From the NCBI RefSeq assembly GCF_010730745.1, contig NZ_AP022615.1, positions 992,001-1,056,000 on the forward strand: DNA of 64,000 nucleotides, given 5' to 3'. A model generated the notes under the pieces. The model ran no database searches. It was not told the origin of the DNA and worked only from the letters and a program-made list of their open reading frames with translations. The stretch is from Mycobacterium heidelbergense. GTDB taxonomy: Bacteria; Actinomycetota; Actinomycetes; Mycobacteriales; Mycobacteriaceae. How positions within the stretch are numbered: position 1 is the first letter of the stretch; every line of letters begins with the position of its first letter. Shown here one piece after another: positions 17,006 through 25,911 of the stretch. The position numbers and the translations under genes were made by a program.

Positions 17006-18175
17006 TTACAAAAGACCAGCCTGCTCGACGATGTTGACCAGCACGCGCAGCCCGATCGCCAGGGCCCGCTCGTCGAGGTCGAACGTCGGCTGGTGCAGGT
17101 CCAGCTGCGGCCCCTCGCCGGACCAGACGCCCAGCCGCGCCATCGCGCCGGGAACCTCCTCCAGATACCAGGAGAAGTCCTCGCCCCCGCCCGACTGCCG
17201 GGTATCGGCCAGCGCGTCGGGGCCGACGGCCTCGATCGCGTGGGTGAGGATGCGCGTCGAGACCTCCTCGTTGACCACCGGCGGCACGCCGCGGTGGTAT
17301 CGCAGCGTGTGCTCGATGCCCAGCGGCGACAGCAGCGCGGACACCGCCTCGCGGATGATCTCCTCGAGGCCGACCCAGGTCTGCCGGCTCGCGGTGCGCA
17401 CCGTGCCGGCCAGCACGCCGGTCTGCGGAATGGCGTTGGCGGCCACGCCCGCATTGACCGCGCCCCACACCAACACCGTGCCGTTGCGCGGGTCGATGCG
17501 GCGCGACAGCACCCCGGGCAACCCGGTGATCAGGGTGCCGAGCCCGTAGACCAGGTCGGCGGTCAGGTGCGGCCGCGACGTGTGCCCGCCGGGCGAGTAC
17601 AGCGCGATCTCGATCGAGTCGGCGGCCGAGGTGATCGGGCCGTGGCGGACCGCGACCTTGCCGACCTCGAGCCGGGGGTCGCAGTGCAGCGCGAAGATCC
17701 GCGACACCCCGGACAGCGCCCCGGCCGCGATGGCGTCGATCGCCCCGCCGGGCATCAACTCCTCGGCGGCCTGGAAGATCAGCCGCACCCCGACCGGCAG
17801 CTCCGGCACCGACGCCAGGGCCAGCGCGGTGCCCAGCAGGATCGCGGTGTGCGCGTCGTGCCCGCAGGCGTGCGCGACGTTCGGCATCGTCGAGGCGTAC
17901 GGCGCGCCGGTCAGCTCGGCCATGGGCAGCGCGTCCATGTCGGCCCGCAGCGCGATCCGCGGCTCATGCTCGGGACCCATGTCGCAGACCAGCCCGGTCC
18001 CGCCGGGCAGCACCTTCGGGTTCAGGCCCGCGTCGGCCAGCCGCTCGGCGACGAACTGGGTGGTGGCGTACTCCTGCCGGCCCAGCTCCGGGTAGCGATG
18101 GATGTGCCGGCGCCACGCGATCAGGTCCTCGTGGTGCGCGGCCAGCCACGATTCGGCGGTGTCAACCAGGCTCAT
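17006..18175 (-). CDS. amiA1: M20-family amidohydrolase AmiA1
   Basis: 389 residues, an amidohydrolase/aminoacylase of the M20D type that would cleave N-acyl amino acids or related amides in the cytosol. Metal-binding motifs are visible: RADMDALPM, HACGHDAHTA, the catalytic FQAAEE, LHCDP, and the dimerisation lid domain SPGGHTSRPH. The ATG at 18175 overlaps the TGA of amiB1 (ATGA), indicating coupled translation. Order and spacing match M. tuberculosis Rv3305c-Rv3306c. The physiological substrate is unknown. Confidence 0.88.
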   Translation of the reverse strand: MSLVDTAESWLAAHHEDLIAWRRHIHRYPELGRQEYATTQFVAERLADAGLNPKVLPGGTGLVCDMGPEHEPRIALRADMDALPMAELTGAPYASTMPNVAHACGHDAHTAILLGTALALASVPELPVGVRLIFQAAEELMPGGAIDAIAAGALSGVSRIFALHCDPRLEVGKVAVRHGPITSAADSIEIALYSPGGHTSRPHLTADLVYGLGTLITGLPGVLSRRIDPRNGTVLVWGAVNAGVAANAIPQTGVLAGTVRTASRQTWVGLEEIIREAVSALLSPLGIEHTLRYHRGVPPVVNEEVSTRILTHAIEAVGPDALADTRQSGGGEDFSWYLEEVPGAMARLGVWSGEGPQLDLHQPTFDLDERALAIGLRVLVNIVEQAGLL

Positions 18176-19356
18176 GTGGCGGCCCGGCGTTCCGCCGCGG
18201 CCAACACCCGGTCGCGTTCGTCGGGGGCCTGAGCCAGCTGAACGACCGTGCGCGCCAACATGATCGCGCCGTCGACGACGGCACGGTCGGCGCTGGGACC
18301 GGCGGCGGCCGCGGCGAAGGCGCGCTGGTGCACCGTCGCACCGCCGGCGTCGACGCCGATCACCGGGTGGATCCCCGGCAGCACCTGCGTCACGTTGCCC
18401 ATGTCGGTGCTGCCCAGGGGAAGCCGCGCCTCGACGTCGGGCGCCACCGGCTCGCGCCCGAGCCGGCGCATCTCCTCCCGGCAGACCCCGGCCAGCCACG
18501 GGTCGGGTTTGAGCTCGGCGTAGGGCGGTGCGGGGTTGTCGATCTCGTATTCACAGCCGGCGGCCAGCGCGCCCGCGGCGAAGCACGCGAACATCCTGCC
18601 CTCCAGCTCCCGCAGCGAATCCGAATCGAAAGCCCGCATCGCGTACTGCAACGTCGCGCGCCCGGGGATGACGTTGACGGCCTGCCCGCCGTTGGTGACG
18701 ATCCCGTGCACCAGTTGCCCCGGCGCCAGCTGCTGCCGCAGCACCCCGATGGCCACCTGCGCGACGGTCACGGCGTCGGCGGCGTTGAGCCCCAGGTGCG
18801 GCGCGACGGCGGCGTGCGATTCCTTGCCACGGTAGTCCACGATCACCTCGGACAACGCCAGCGAGCGGGCCCCGGCGATGTCGGTCGGCCCGGGATGGAC
18901 CATCACCGCCACGGCGACGTCGTCGAACGTCCCGGCCCGCAGGAGCAGGGCTTTCCCGCCGCCGGCCTCCTCGGCGGGGGTCCCCACGAGCGCCACCGTC
19001 AGCCCCAGGTCGTCGGCCACCTCGGCGAGCGCCAGCGCGGTGCCCACCGCCGACGCCGCGATGATGTTGTGCCCGCAGGCGTGCCCGATCTCGGGCAGGG
19101 CGTCGTACTCGGCGCAGATCCCGACGACCAGCGGCCCGCTGCCGAAGTCGGCGCGGAAGGCGGTGTCCAAACCGCCTGCCCGCGCGGTGATCTCAAAACC
19201 GCGCTCGGCGACCAGCGCCTGCGCCTTGGCGCAGCTGCGATGCTCCGCGAACGCCAGCTCGGGCTCGGCGTGAATCGCGTGGGACAACTCGACGAGGTCG
19301 CCGCCGCGCCGCCGCACGACGTCCTCGACGCCGTCCAGTGCGGTTGCGGTGGGCAT
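18172..19356 (-). CDS. amiB1: M20-family amidohydrolase AmiB1
   Basis: 394 residues, paralogous to AmiA1: ICAEYDALPEIGHACGHN metal site, GTPAEEAGGGK with the catalytic Glu, and the lid domain around YRGKESHAAVAPHLG. It resembles the p-aminobenzoyl-glutamate/peptidase T-like branch of M20D. The ATG at 19356 was chosen over an upstream in-frame start because it begins MPTATALDGVEDVV and leaves room for a divergent promoter. It is the first gene of the amiB1-amiA1 operon. The 120 bases to deoD hold a strong inverted repeat at 19394-19450. Confidence 0.88.
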   Translation of the reverse strand: MPTATALDGVEDVVRRRGGDLVELSHAIHAEPELAFAEHRSCAKAQALVAERGFEITARAGGLDTAFRADFGSGPLVVGICAEYDALPEIGHACGHNIIAASAVGTALALAEVADDLGLTVALVGTPAEEAGGGKALLLRAGTFDDVAVAVMVHPGPTDIAGARSLALSEVIVDYRGKESHAAVAPHLGLNAADAVTVAQVAIGVLRQQLAPGQLVHGIVTNGGQAVNVIPGRATLQYAMRAFDSDSLRELEGRMFACFAAGALAAGCEYEIDNPAPPYAELKPDPWLAGVCREEMRRLGREPVAPDVEARLPLGSTDMGNVTQVLPGIHPVIGVDAGGATVHQRAFAAAAAGPSADRAVVDGAIMLARTVVQLAQAPDERDRVLAAAERRAAT

Positions 19357-19393
19357 TCTGGCAGTATCCCACCGCCCGGGTCCCGCCCTCCGC

Positions 19394-19450
19394 GAGCAGC
19401 CGCAGAATCGCACCGCGAGGTCGCCTCGCGTGCGATTCTGTGTCTGCTCG
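19394..19450. repeat. Long imperfect inverted repeat between divergent amiB1 and deoD
   Basis: Left arm GAGCAGCCGCAGAATCGCA continues CCGCGAGG; the right arm is CCTCGCG then TGCGATTCTG and CTGCTCG. The core pairs over 17 bases with one bulged C and a three-base loop. It occupies nearly half of the divergent intergenic region. It may be a transcription-blocking structure, an operator or a dispersed palindrome of the same class as the 56-bp repeat. Confidence 0.6.
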
Positions 19451-19476
19451 GCGTCGCCGGGCTAGGCTCCCGCAGT

Positions 19477-20271
19477 GTGAGCGACCCCGACGAACTGGCT
19501 CGGCGGGCGGCGCGGGCGATCGCCGAGCGCACCGGCATCCCCGAGCACGACGTCGCGATCGTCCTGGGGTCGGGATGGCGGCCGGCCGTCGCGGCGCTCG
19601 GCTCCCCGACCGTCGCGCTGGCCCAGGCGGAGCTGCCCGGATTCGCACCGCCCACCGCCGTCGGGCACACCGGCGAGCTGCTGTCGATGCGCATCGGCGA
19701 GCACCGGGTGCTGGTGCTGGTCGGTCGCGTGCACGCCTACGAGGGGCACGACCTGTGCCACGTGGTGCACCCGGTGCGGGCGGCGTGCGCGGCCGGGGCG
19801 CGCGTCGTCGTCCTCACCAACGCGGCCGGCGGCCTGCGCCCGGACATGACGGTCGGCCAGCCGGTGCTGATCGGCGACCACCTCAACCTGACGGCGCGGT
19901 CGCCGTTGGTCGGCCCGCAATTCGTGGATCTCACCGACGCGTATGCGCCGCGGCTGCGCGAGCTCGCGCGCCGGGCCGACCCGGAGCTGACGGAGGGCGT
20001 CTACGCCGGCCTGCCCGGGCCGCACTACGAGACGCCCGCCGAGATCCGGGCGCTGCGGCTGCTGGGCGCCGACCTGGTGGGCATGTCGACGGTGCACGAG
20101 ACCATCGCGGCCCGGGCCGCCGGCGCCGAGGTGCTCGGCGTGTCGCTGGTGACCAACCTGGCCGCCGGGCTCAGCGGCGAGCCGCTGAGCCACGCCGAGG
20201 TGCTGGCCGCCGGGGCCGCGTCGGCAGGCCGGATGGGCGCGCTGCTGGCCGCCGTGATAGCCCGGCTCTGA
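19477..20271 (+). CDS. deoD: Purine nucleoside phosphorylase
   Basis: 264 residues. It phosphorolyses purine nucleosides to base plus (deoxy)ribose-1-phosphate in salvage. Motifs: VLGSGW phosphate loop, GRVHAYEGHD, LTNAAGGL with the purine-binding Asn region, YAGLPGPHYETPAEIR, and VGMSTVHETIAAR. This is the trimeric, high-molecular-specificity type. The GTG at 19477 gives a length close to M. tuberculosis Rv3307; the open frame extends far upstream but covers the antisense of amiB1. The stop lies five bases before pmmB, so the two are one transcript, which makes sense since pentose-1-phosphate needs a mutase. Confidence 0.92.
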   Translation: MSDPDELARRAARAIAERTGIPEHDVAIVLGSGWRPAVAALGSPTVALAQAELPGFAPPTAVGHTGELLSMRIGEHRVLVLVGRVHAYEGHDLCHVVHPVRAACAAGARVVVLTNAAGGLRPDMTVGQPVLIGDHLNLTARSPLVGPQFVDLTDAYAPRLRELARRADPELTEGVYAGLPGPHYETPAEIRALRLLGADLVGMSTVHETIAARAAGAEVLGVSLVTNLAAGLSGEPLSHAEVLAAGAASAGRMGALLAAVIARL

Positions 20272-20275
20272 CGAC

Positions 20276-21868
20276 GTGACGCCCGAGGAGTGGATCGCCC
20301 ACGATCCCGACCCGAAGACCGCCGCCGAGCTCGCCGCGTGCGGTCCCGACGAGCTCGCCGCGCGGTTCGCCCGCCCGCTGCGGTTCGGCACCGCCGGGTT
20401 GCGCGGTCCGGTGCGCGGCGGGCCCGACGCCATGAACGTCGCGGTGGTGTCCCGGGCCACGTGGGCGGTGGCGCAAGTCCTCAAGGATCGCGGCCTGGCC
20501 GGCGCGCCGGTGATCGTCGGGCGCGACGCCCGGCACGGCTCGGCGGTCTTCGCCACCGTGACCGCCGAAGTGCTTGCCGCCGAGGGATTTCCGGTGCTGC
20601 AGGCGCCCGGGCCGGTGCCCACGCCCGTGGTCGCGTTCGGGGTGCGCGAGGCCCGCGCCGCCGCCGGGATACAGATCACGGCGTCCCACAATCCGCCGAC
20701 CGACAACGGCTACAAGGTGTACTTCGACGGCGGCATCCAGATCGTGTCCCCCACGGACCGCCGCATCGAGGCGGCGATGGCCGACGCTCCCCCGCCCGAC
20801 CAGATCGCCCGCGCGCCGGTCGCGCCCGCCGACACCGGCCTCGTCGAGCGCTACATCCGGCGCGCGGCGGCGGTGCGCCGCTCCGACGGTTCCGTGCGGG
20901 TGGCGCTGACCCCGCTGCACGGGGTCGGCGGCGCGGTGGCCGTCGAAACGTTGCGGCGCGCGGGACTCCACGAGGTGCACACCGTCGGGGCCCAGTTCGC
21001 GCCCGACCCCGACTTCCCCACCGTCGCGTTCCCCAACCCCGAGGAGCCCGGCGCCGCCGACGCCTTGCTCGCGGTCGCCGCCGATGTCGAGGCCGACGTC
21101 GCGATCGCGCTGGATCCCGACGCCGACCGATGCGCGGTCGGCATCCCCTTGGGGAGATCCGGGGCGACCGGCTGGCGGATGCTGTCCGGCGACGAAACCG
21201 GTTGGCTGCTAGGCGATTACATCCTGTCGCACGGGAACACAGCCGGTGCAGTGGTGGCCAGCAGCGTGGTGTCGTCGCGCATGCTGTCGAAGATCGCCGC
21301 GGACCATGGCGCGACCCACGTCGAGACCCTCACCGGCTTCAAGTGGCTGGCGCGCGCCGATGAGAACGTGCCCGGCGGACGCCTGGTGTACGCCTATGAG
21401 GAGGCGATCGGGCACTGCGTCGACCCGGACGCGGTGCGCGACAAGGACGGCATCAGCGCCGCGGTGCTGGTGTGCGATCTGGTGGCCAGCCTGAAGCGGC
21501 GGGGTCGTTCGGTGCCCGGCGCGCTCGACGACCTCGCCCGGCGGCACGGCGTGCACGCCGTCGCGGCGGTGTCACGACGGGTCGCCGACGCCGACGAGGC
21601 CGCCGAACTGATGCGGCGGCTGCGGGCCGCCCCGCCGAGTAGGCTGGCCGGCTTCGCGGCCACCACCACCGACATCGCCGACGCGCTGATCTTCACCAGC
21701 GGTGACGACGAAGCTTCGGTCAGAGTGGTGGTCCGGCCCTCGGGGACGGAGCCGAAGCTGAAGTGCTACTTGGAGGTTCACTGCGCGGTGACCGAAGACC
21801 TGCGACTCGCCCGGGAACGGGCCGGCGCGCTGCGCGACGAACTGGTCGCTTCGGTACGACGGTGGTGA
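20276..21868 (+). CDS. pmmB: Phosphohexomutase/phosphopentomutase family protein PmmB
   Basis: 530 residues of the alpha-D-phosphohexomutase superfamily. Substrate entry GTAGLRG, catalytic phosphoserine loop TASHNPP with Ser137, metal-binding DPDADRCAV, sugar-binding EEAIGH and the phosphate-binding RPSGTEPK near the C-terminus. Interconverts sugar-1- and sugar-6-(or 5-)phosphates; annotated as phosphomannomutase in M. tuberculosis, though coupling to deoD suggests a phosphopentomutase role. It starts with GTG four bases after the deoD stop. Its own stop coincides, within four bases, with the left edge of the tandem array. Confidence 0.9.
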   Translation: MTPEEWIAHDPDPKTAAELAACGPDELAARFARPLRFGTAGLRGPVRGGPDAMNVAVVSRATWAVAQVLKDRGLAGAPVIVGRDARHGSAVFATVTAEVLAAEGFPVLQAPGPVPTPVVAFGVREARAAAGIQITASHNPPTDNGYKVYFDGGIQIVSPTDRRIEAAMADAPPPDQIARAPVAPADTGLVERYIRRAAAVRRSDGSVRVALTPLHGVGGAVAVETLRRAGLHEVHTVGAQFAPDPDFPTVAFPNPEEPGAADALLAVAADVEADVAIALDPDADRCAVGIPLGRSGATGWRMLSGDETGWLLGDYILSHGNTAGAVVASSVVSSRMLSKIAADHGATHVETLTGFKWLARADENVPGGRLVYAYEEAIGHCVDPDAVRDKDGISAAVLVCDLVASLKRRGRSVPGALDDLARRHGVHAVAAVSRRVADADEAAELMRRLRAAPPSRLAGFAATTTDIADALIFTSGDDEASVRVVVRPSGTEPKLKCYLEVHCAVTEDLRLARERAGALRDELVASVRRW

Positions 21869-23183
21869 GCTGCGGACGGTCTGGGGTAATCGCCATGTCT
21901 GCTATGCCGTCATAGCGACAACGAGAGTGCCGGCTACTCGCCATCCCACGACGCTTTCTGGTGTGTCAAGAGGACCAGCCAGATCCCAAAATGGCCGCTG
22001 TGCAACCACTTCAGGGCATGTGACAACAGAGCGATTCACTGAGGGAGAGCCGGGCTCGGGTAGCTCACGGTGAGGGCCCGTCCTTACGGGTCGGCGAGCT
22101 GGACATACCTGAGAAGAACCTGAGTCAGCGGGACTTTCGACAGACATTTGCTGATCACTTCAAGAACACACAGCCTAGCAATCTCCGTGAAGTTAAATAG
22201 TAGCTGTTATTACACTGTTTCCACGTATATCAGCAACATTGATCTGCCGCTGTGATAGTTCAATTTGAAAGTACCTGCGGGTAACAAGCAGGACCCGTAC
22301 CCGCTCCCCGCTCAAGATAGCTCCATCCATTGCCATATAACAGCCTGGCAAGGAATACGGTGAATTGCCGAGTTTGCTGCGACGCACGTCGCAAACATGT
22401 CTACGACATGTCGTGAAGCCCTAGGCCATCGGGCACAAACCTGAGAAAAAACGAGATTACCCCCAACCCTCCCGGTTCCCTGATGGACGCGGCCCGTGTC
22501 GCCGTCCAGGTAGGCACCCCCCAACAGCACCCGTCACCCCCGGGCGCAGCCCGCGGTGACCGCCGCCGTCAATTCCCGCATCATCCGTGCTGCGGCGGCC
22601 ACCGCGAAGACAAGACCTACGGTGCCCACACCAGCCAATGGAGTACACCGATAAGCTGGCCGCCGCCTACCTGGGCAACAAGGCGGGGACCCTAAATACG
22701 CTGTGATCAAAGGCGATCGCCGAGAAACGCCTTCGTCAACACCGACAAGATCCCCACACCTCGCCGGCCCGCCGACCCGGCCACACCCGCCCCGATGGCG
22801 ACATTTGCTTCCCACGTCACGAGCCTCGGCGGGTGACCGTCAGACACGTCCGCACTGCCGTCGGGTCAGCACTCGACGACGCCTCCAATCCCGTGAAGGG
22901 CAGCGGGGCGAAAACACCACCAAATCCTGGGCGTGGCAGCGCCCGCAAGCATTCCAAAAGACCAATAATTCCGGGGTTATTTTGAACGGAATTTTTTGCT
23001 GCGAAATTCCTATCACCGCAGCTCATTGACCACTTTATTGCGCGAATTCCTCAATGTAATTCTCAGGTATGTTCAGCGTGTCGTAATCCCAAACACACTG
23101 CGAATCCAGAACGAAAGTCACCAGCCCCCAGCTTTAAACACGGCTCTGACTCGTTTTATCGGTCATGACAGGAAGGCGCTCCC
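21869..23183. repeat. Unit 1 spacer (pmmB to gene A1)
   Basis: 1.3 kb with no convincing gene. It aligns by eye to the four other spacers along most of its length. Contents in order: GCGGACGG edge at 21872; a segment encoding the fragment KNLSQRDFRQTFADHFK; the 35-base box at 22253-22287; an AT-richer stretch; a remnant of the integrase 5' end at 22903-22952 (minus strand); and a leader with ATTGCGCG and AGGTATGTTCAGCG at 23036-23080, a candidate promoter or transcript start. GACAGGAAGG just before the ATG at 23184 is the ribosome-binding site. Confidence 0.75.
22253..22287. promoter_or_regulatory. Conserved 35-base box, unit 1
   Basis: GATAGTTCAATTTGAAAG followed by TACCTGCGGGTA and ACAAG. 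TACC-N4-GGTA is a small perfect inverted repeat, operator-like. ATCAGCAACAT occurs a fixed distance upstream, as in units 2, 4 and 5. Function is inferred only from conservation. Confidence 0.4.
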
Positions 23184-24458
23184 ATGAAGCGTAAGCAGCA
23201 CAGCACCAGGCGGGACCGCCGCAACGCCAAGGCGAGCCGTGGCCGTGTGGTCGGCTTAAGCACCGCAGCCGGCGCGTTCCTGACCGCCGCGATGACCCCG
23301 GTGGCCGCCGCACCTTCTGCCCAGGCCGGGGTACTTGACATGATCATCAACCCCATCATCCAACCCGTGATGGGCGCCGTCAGCACCGCCGCTAACGCAG
23401 GCACCACCGCGATCAACGGTATCGGTGCGGGCGCGCTCGCAGGCCTGCATACCGCAGCCCTCGAAGGCATCACCAACAGCCTCAACGCCAGCGCCGCCGC
23501 CTTCCAAGGCGTTCATTCGGCTGCCCTGGCCAGCATCACCAACAGCCTCACCGCCAGTGCTGCCGCCTTCAACACCGGCGGACTCAACACCGCCCTAGAA
23601 GGCCTGCATGCCAGTGCCGCTGCTGCCTTTAGTGGTGGGGGACTCAGCGCGGCCGCGGCTAACGCTGCCGGGAATGTTCAACTGAACAACCTCGTGTACG
23701 GCGGCTTCAGCAACGTCTACAACATGATCTACACCGCCGGCCAAACCTGGATAGCCAGCCCCACCGGCCAACAAATCGACGGGATACTCAACGCGCCGTT
23801 CCTCTACCTGTTCGGGCGCGATCTGATCGGCAACGGTGTCAACAACTTCACCGGCCCCAACACCTCACTGCTCGGCCAAACCGGGCTCTTCGGCACCCTC
23901 CACGACGGTGGATTCCTCTTCGGCAACGGCGGAGCAGGCGCAGCCGGCACCGCCGCAAATCCCCTCGGGCAGGCCGGCGGTGCCGCCGGATTGTTCGGCA
24001 ACGGAGGCAACGGGGGGACAGGCGCGAACATCACCAGCGCCTCAGGAATCCACCTCAACGACGGGGGCGCCGGCGGTCCCGGCGGCATCCTGATGGGCAA
24101 CGGCGGCACCGGTGGTATCGGCGGCGACACTATCGGCCTCTTCGGCGGTGCCGGCGGCCGAGGCGGCGCCGGTGGCTTCCTGTTCGGTAACGGCGGCGCC
24201 GGCGGCAACGGCAGCACCGGCGTCGCTTCATCCCCCGGTAACGGCGGTGTCGGCGGTAACGGTGCCTGGCTGGTCGGCAACGGGGGCAGCGGTGGTAGCG
24301 CATCCGGCAGCGGGAATGGTGGTGCGGCCGGTTTGGGCGGGATGCTCGCCGGCAACGGCGGCAACGGCGGTGACGCTGCCACCGCCACGCGTATCCGCGC
24401 CGGGGGCCTCGCCGGGCTTCTCGGCCAAAACGGCTCCCCCGGCAGCGTGACCCCCTAG
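23184..24458 (+). CDS. Gene A1: exported PGRS-repeat protein with non-PE N-terminus
   Basis: 424 residues. Residues 1-21 are strongly basic (MKRKQHSTRRDRRNAKASRG), then a hydrophobic segment and likely cleavage after AQA near residue 50, so a Sec- or Tat-type signal rather than a PE domain. Residues 50-190 are alanine-rich helical repeats (ITNSLNASAAAF type). FGRDLIGNG at about 210-218 matches in position and sequence the GRPLIGNG motif that links PE and PGRS domains in PE_PGRS proteins. From about 240 onward there are GNGGxGG repeats, ending GLLGQNGSPGS. PGRS domains are surface-associated in mycobacteria; the role here is unknown. First gene of unit 1; gene B1 follows after 83 bases. Confidence 0.85.
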   Translation: MKRKQHSTRRDRRNAKASRGRVVGLSTAAGAFLTAAMTPVAAAPSAQAGVLDMIINPIIQPVMGAVSTAANAGTTAINGIGAGALAGLHTAALEGITNSLNASAAAFQGVHSAALASITNSLTASAAAFNTGGLNTALEGLHASAAAAFSGGGLSAAAANAAGNVQLNNLVYGGFSNVYNMIYTAGQTWIASPTGQQIDGILNAPFLYLFGRDLIGNGVNNFTGPNTSLLGQTGLFGTLHDGGFLFGNGGAGAAGTAANPLGQAGGAAGLFGNGGNGGTGANITSASGIHLNDGGAGGPGGILMGNGGTGGIGGDTIGLFGGAGGRGGAGGFLFGNGGAGGNGSTGVASSPGNGGVGGNGAWLVGNGGSGGSASGSGNGGAAGLGGMLAGNGGNGGDAATATRIRAGGLAGLLGQNGSPGSVTP

Positions 24459-24541
24459 CGCGGATAGACCTGACGGTCCTGCATGCAACGGATGCAGGCT
24501 ACGGACACCCAGACCACCCACAGTAAAGGAAGTAAACGCAC

Positions 24542-25813
24542 ATGAAACAGCTAGCAGGCCCTCTGCCCCTCGTCATCGCGGCCGCCGCGACAATATCCGC
24601 GGGCATGATCGCCCTCACCCCGACGGTCTCCAACGATCTGGCCGCCGACATCCAACACAGCATGACCGATCTGCAGCAACGCGCGGTCGAATTCACCGAC
24701 TACGTCGCCAACCCCATCCAAGACTGGATCACCACATTCCAGGCCGCGAGCACCAACCTCTCATCGCTGTACACACAATTTCAGCAATTTCCGTTCGCGG
24801 CTTCACAACAGATCGCCGCCAACTTTTTGCAATACGCAGTCCAATACGTGCAGCCCTACCAAGCGTTCGGAACCGGCGCGGTCGGCTACCTTCTCGGGAC
24901 CGCCGCTACACCGGGTAGCGCGGATTTCATACCGGAGATCCTCATTGGACTGACTGATCTGGCGGCGGGAAACTTCGCCGCTGGGATTCCCGCACTTACG
25001 TCAACGATATGGGGGGGTCTTGCCTTAGATGTTTTTAAACCGCTCGAGGGCATCCCCACAATTCTTAATCCGATTACGCAGAACCTCGCGAACGCGACCG
25101 ACTACCTGACAACCACCGGAATAGCCAATATCGCCGGGTACTTTGCCGATCACTTTATGGGCACGGTTTTCACTCCGCTCGGTGTGGGGGTCCAGAATGT
25201 TTACAATTCACTCGTCGCGGGAGATCCGCTCGGCGCTGTGATCAACGCGATCGATATTCCCGCGCTGGTGACAAACTCGGTGTTCAACGGAACCCTCAAC
25301 GCAAAAACCGGGCTCTACAGCACCGGCTTGATCGCTGATGGGTCTGCCGGTTTCCTCAAGTACCTCATCACCGTGACCCCCCAAGGGCTTGCCAACAAGA
25401 TGGTCGCTCCCAACGCCCAGAACATCATGAGTGGCGGCAGCCTCGAGTACGCGTTGGGATACTTGGGGAACGTCCTGGCCACCGGGTTCCCCACCCCGCA
25501 AATCGCCTTCGACAACCTACTCAACGTCATCCGAACCTATGCGGGTATCCCTAGTGCGGCGGCCGCCGCGGCGGCGAATGGAAGCGAGTTCGCGGCCCTG
25601 GCCCCGGCAGCCAGCAACGCCATGGCCGGTCTGTCGGCTGGTGTGCTCAAGGCATTTGATCCGGCGGCGGTGACCAATATCGCCGCGTCGCTGGGCCCGT
25701 CGTTGGCCGCAGAAGTCGCGGGATCATTGGGGGCGAATCTCGCGGGATCGTTGGCGACAACCCTGTCGGTCGACCTCTCCAAGGTTGCGCTGCACATCCT
25801 GTCGGCGCTGTAA
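24542..25813 (+). CDS. Gene B1: exported alanine-rich protein of unknown function
   Basis: 423 residues. The N-terminus (MKQLAGPLPLVIAAAATISA) has one hydrophobic segment followed by ALTPTVSNDLAADIQHS, compatible with a signal peptide. Conserved core stretches shared with the other B genes: VANPIQDWITTF, FAASQQIAANFLQYAVQY, NPITQNLANATDYLTTT, a VYNSLVAGDPLGAVINAIDI region, and PNAQNIMSGGSLEYALG. The last 61 residues, from GLSAGVLKAFDP to LHILSAL, are almost identical in all five units. I recognise the type as a large mycobacterial family of secreted proteins without assigned function. AAAGGAAG precedes the ATG. It sits between A1 and C1 in one likely transcript. Confidence 0.82.
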   Translation: MKQLAGPLPLVIAAAATISAGMIALTPTVSNDLAADIQHSMTDLQQRAVEFTDYVANPIQDWITTFQAASTNLSSLYTQFQQFPFAASQQIAANFLQYAVQYVQPYQAFGTGAVGYLLGTAATPGSADFIPEILIGLTDLAAGNFAAGIPALTSTIWGGLALDVFKPLEGIPTILNPITQNLANATDYLTTTGIANIAGYFADHFMGTVFTPLGVGVQNVYNSLVAGDPLGAVINAIDIPALVTNSVFNGTLNAKTGLYSTGLIADGSAGFLKYLITVTPQGLANKMVAPNAQNIMSGGSLEYALGYLGNVLATGFPTPQIAFDNLLNVIRTYAGIPSAAAAAAANGSEFAALAPAASNAMAGLSAGVLKAFDPAAVTNIAASLGPSLAAEVAGSLGANLAGSLATTLSVDLSKVALHILSAL

Positions 25814-25911
25814 GCCCTCCTGTTGTTGTGGCTGCGGTGTATGCCGGCGACACCTATGTGGTGGTGTGGCACTAATTCCTCACTGCCAGCGGGCATGTCC
25901 GGTGGTCGCTG

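Noticed and set aside
22193..22387. Minus-strand open frames in all spacers sharing a reading like RVRVxLVTGRYFQTELSQ
   Set aside because: The frames are short, end at different places, and the shared reading follows from DNA repeat similarity around the 35-base box; no ribosome-binding site or codon pattern supports translation.
23836..24450. Alternative frames rich in Pro or Ala/Thr within the PGRS regions
   Set aside because: Periodic GGN-rich DNA opens several frames at once; only the Gly/Asn frame is continuous with a signal peptide and conserved in all five units.
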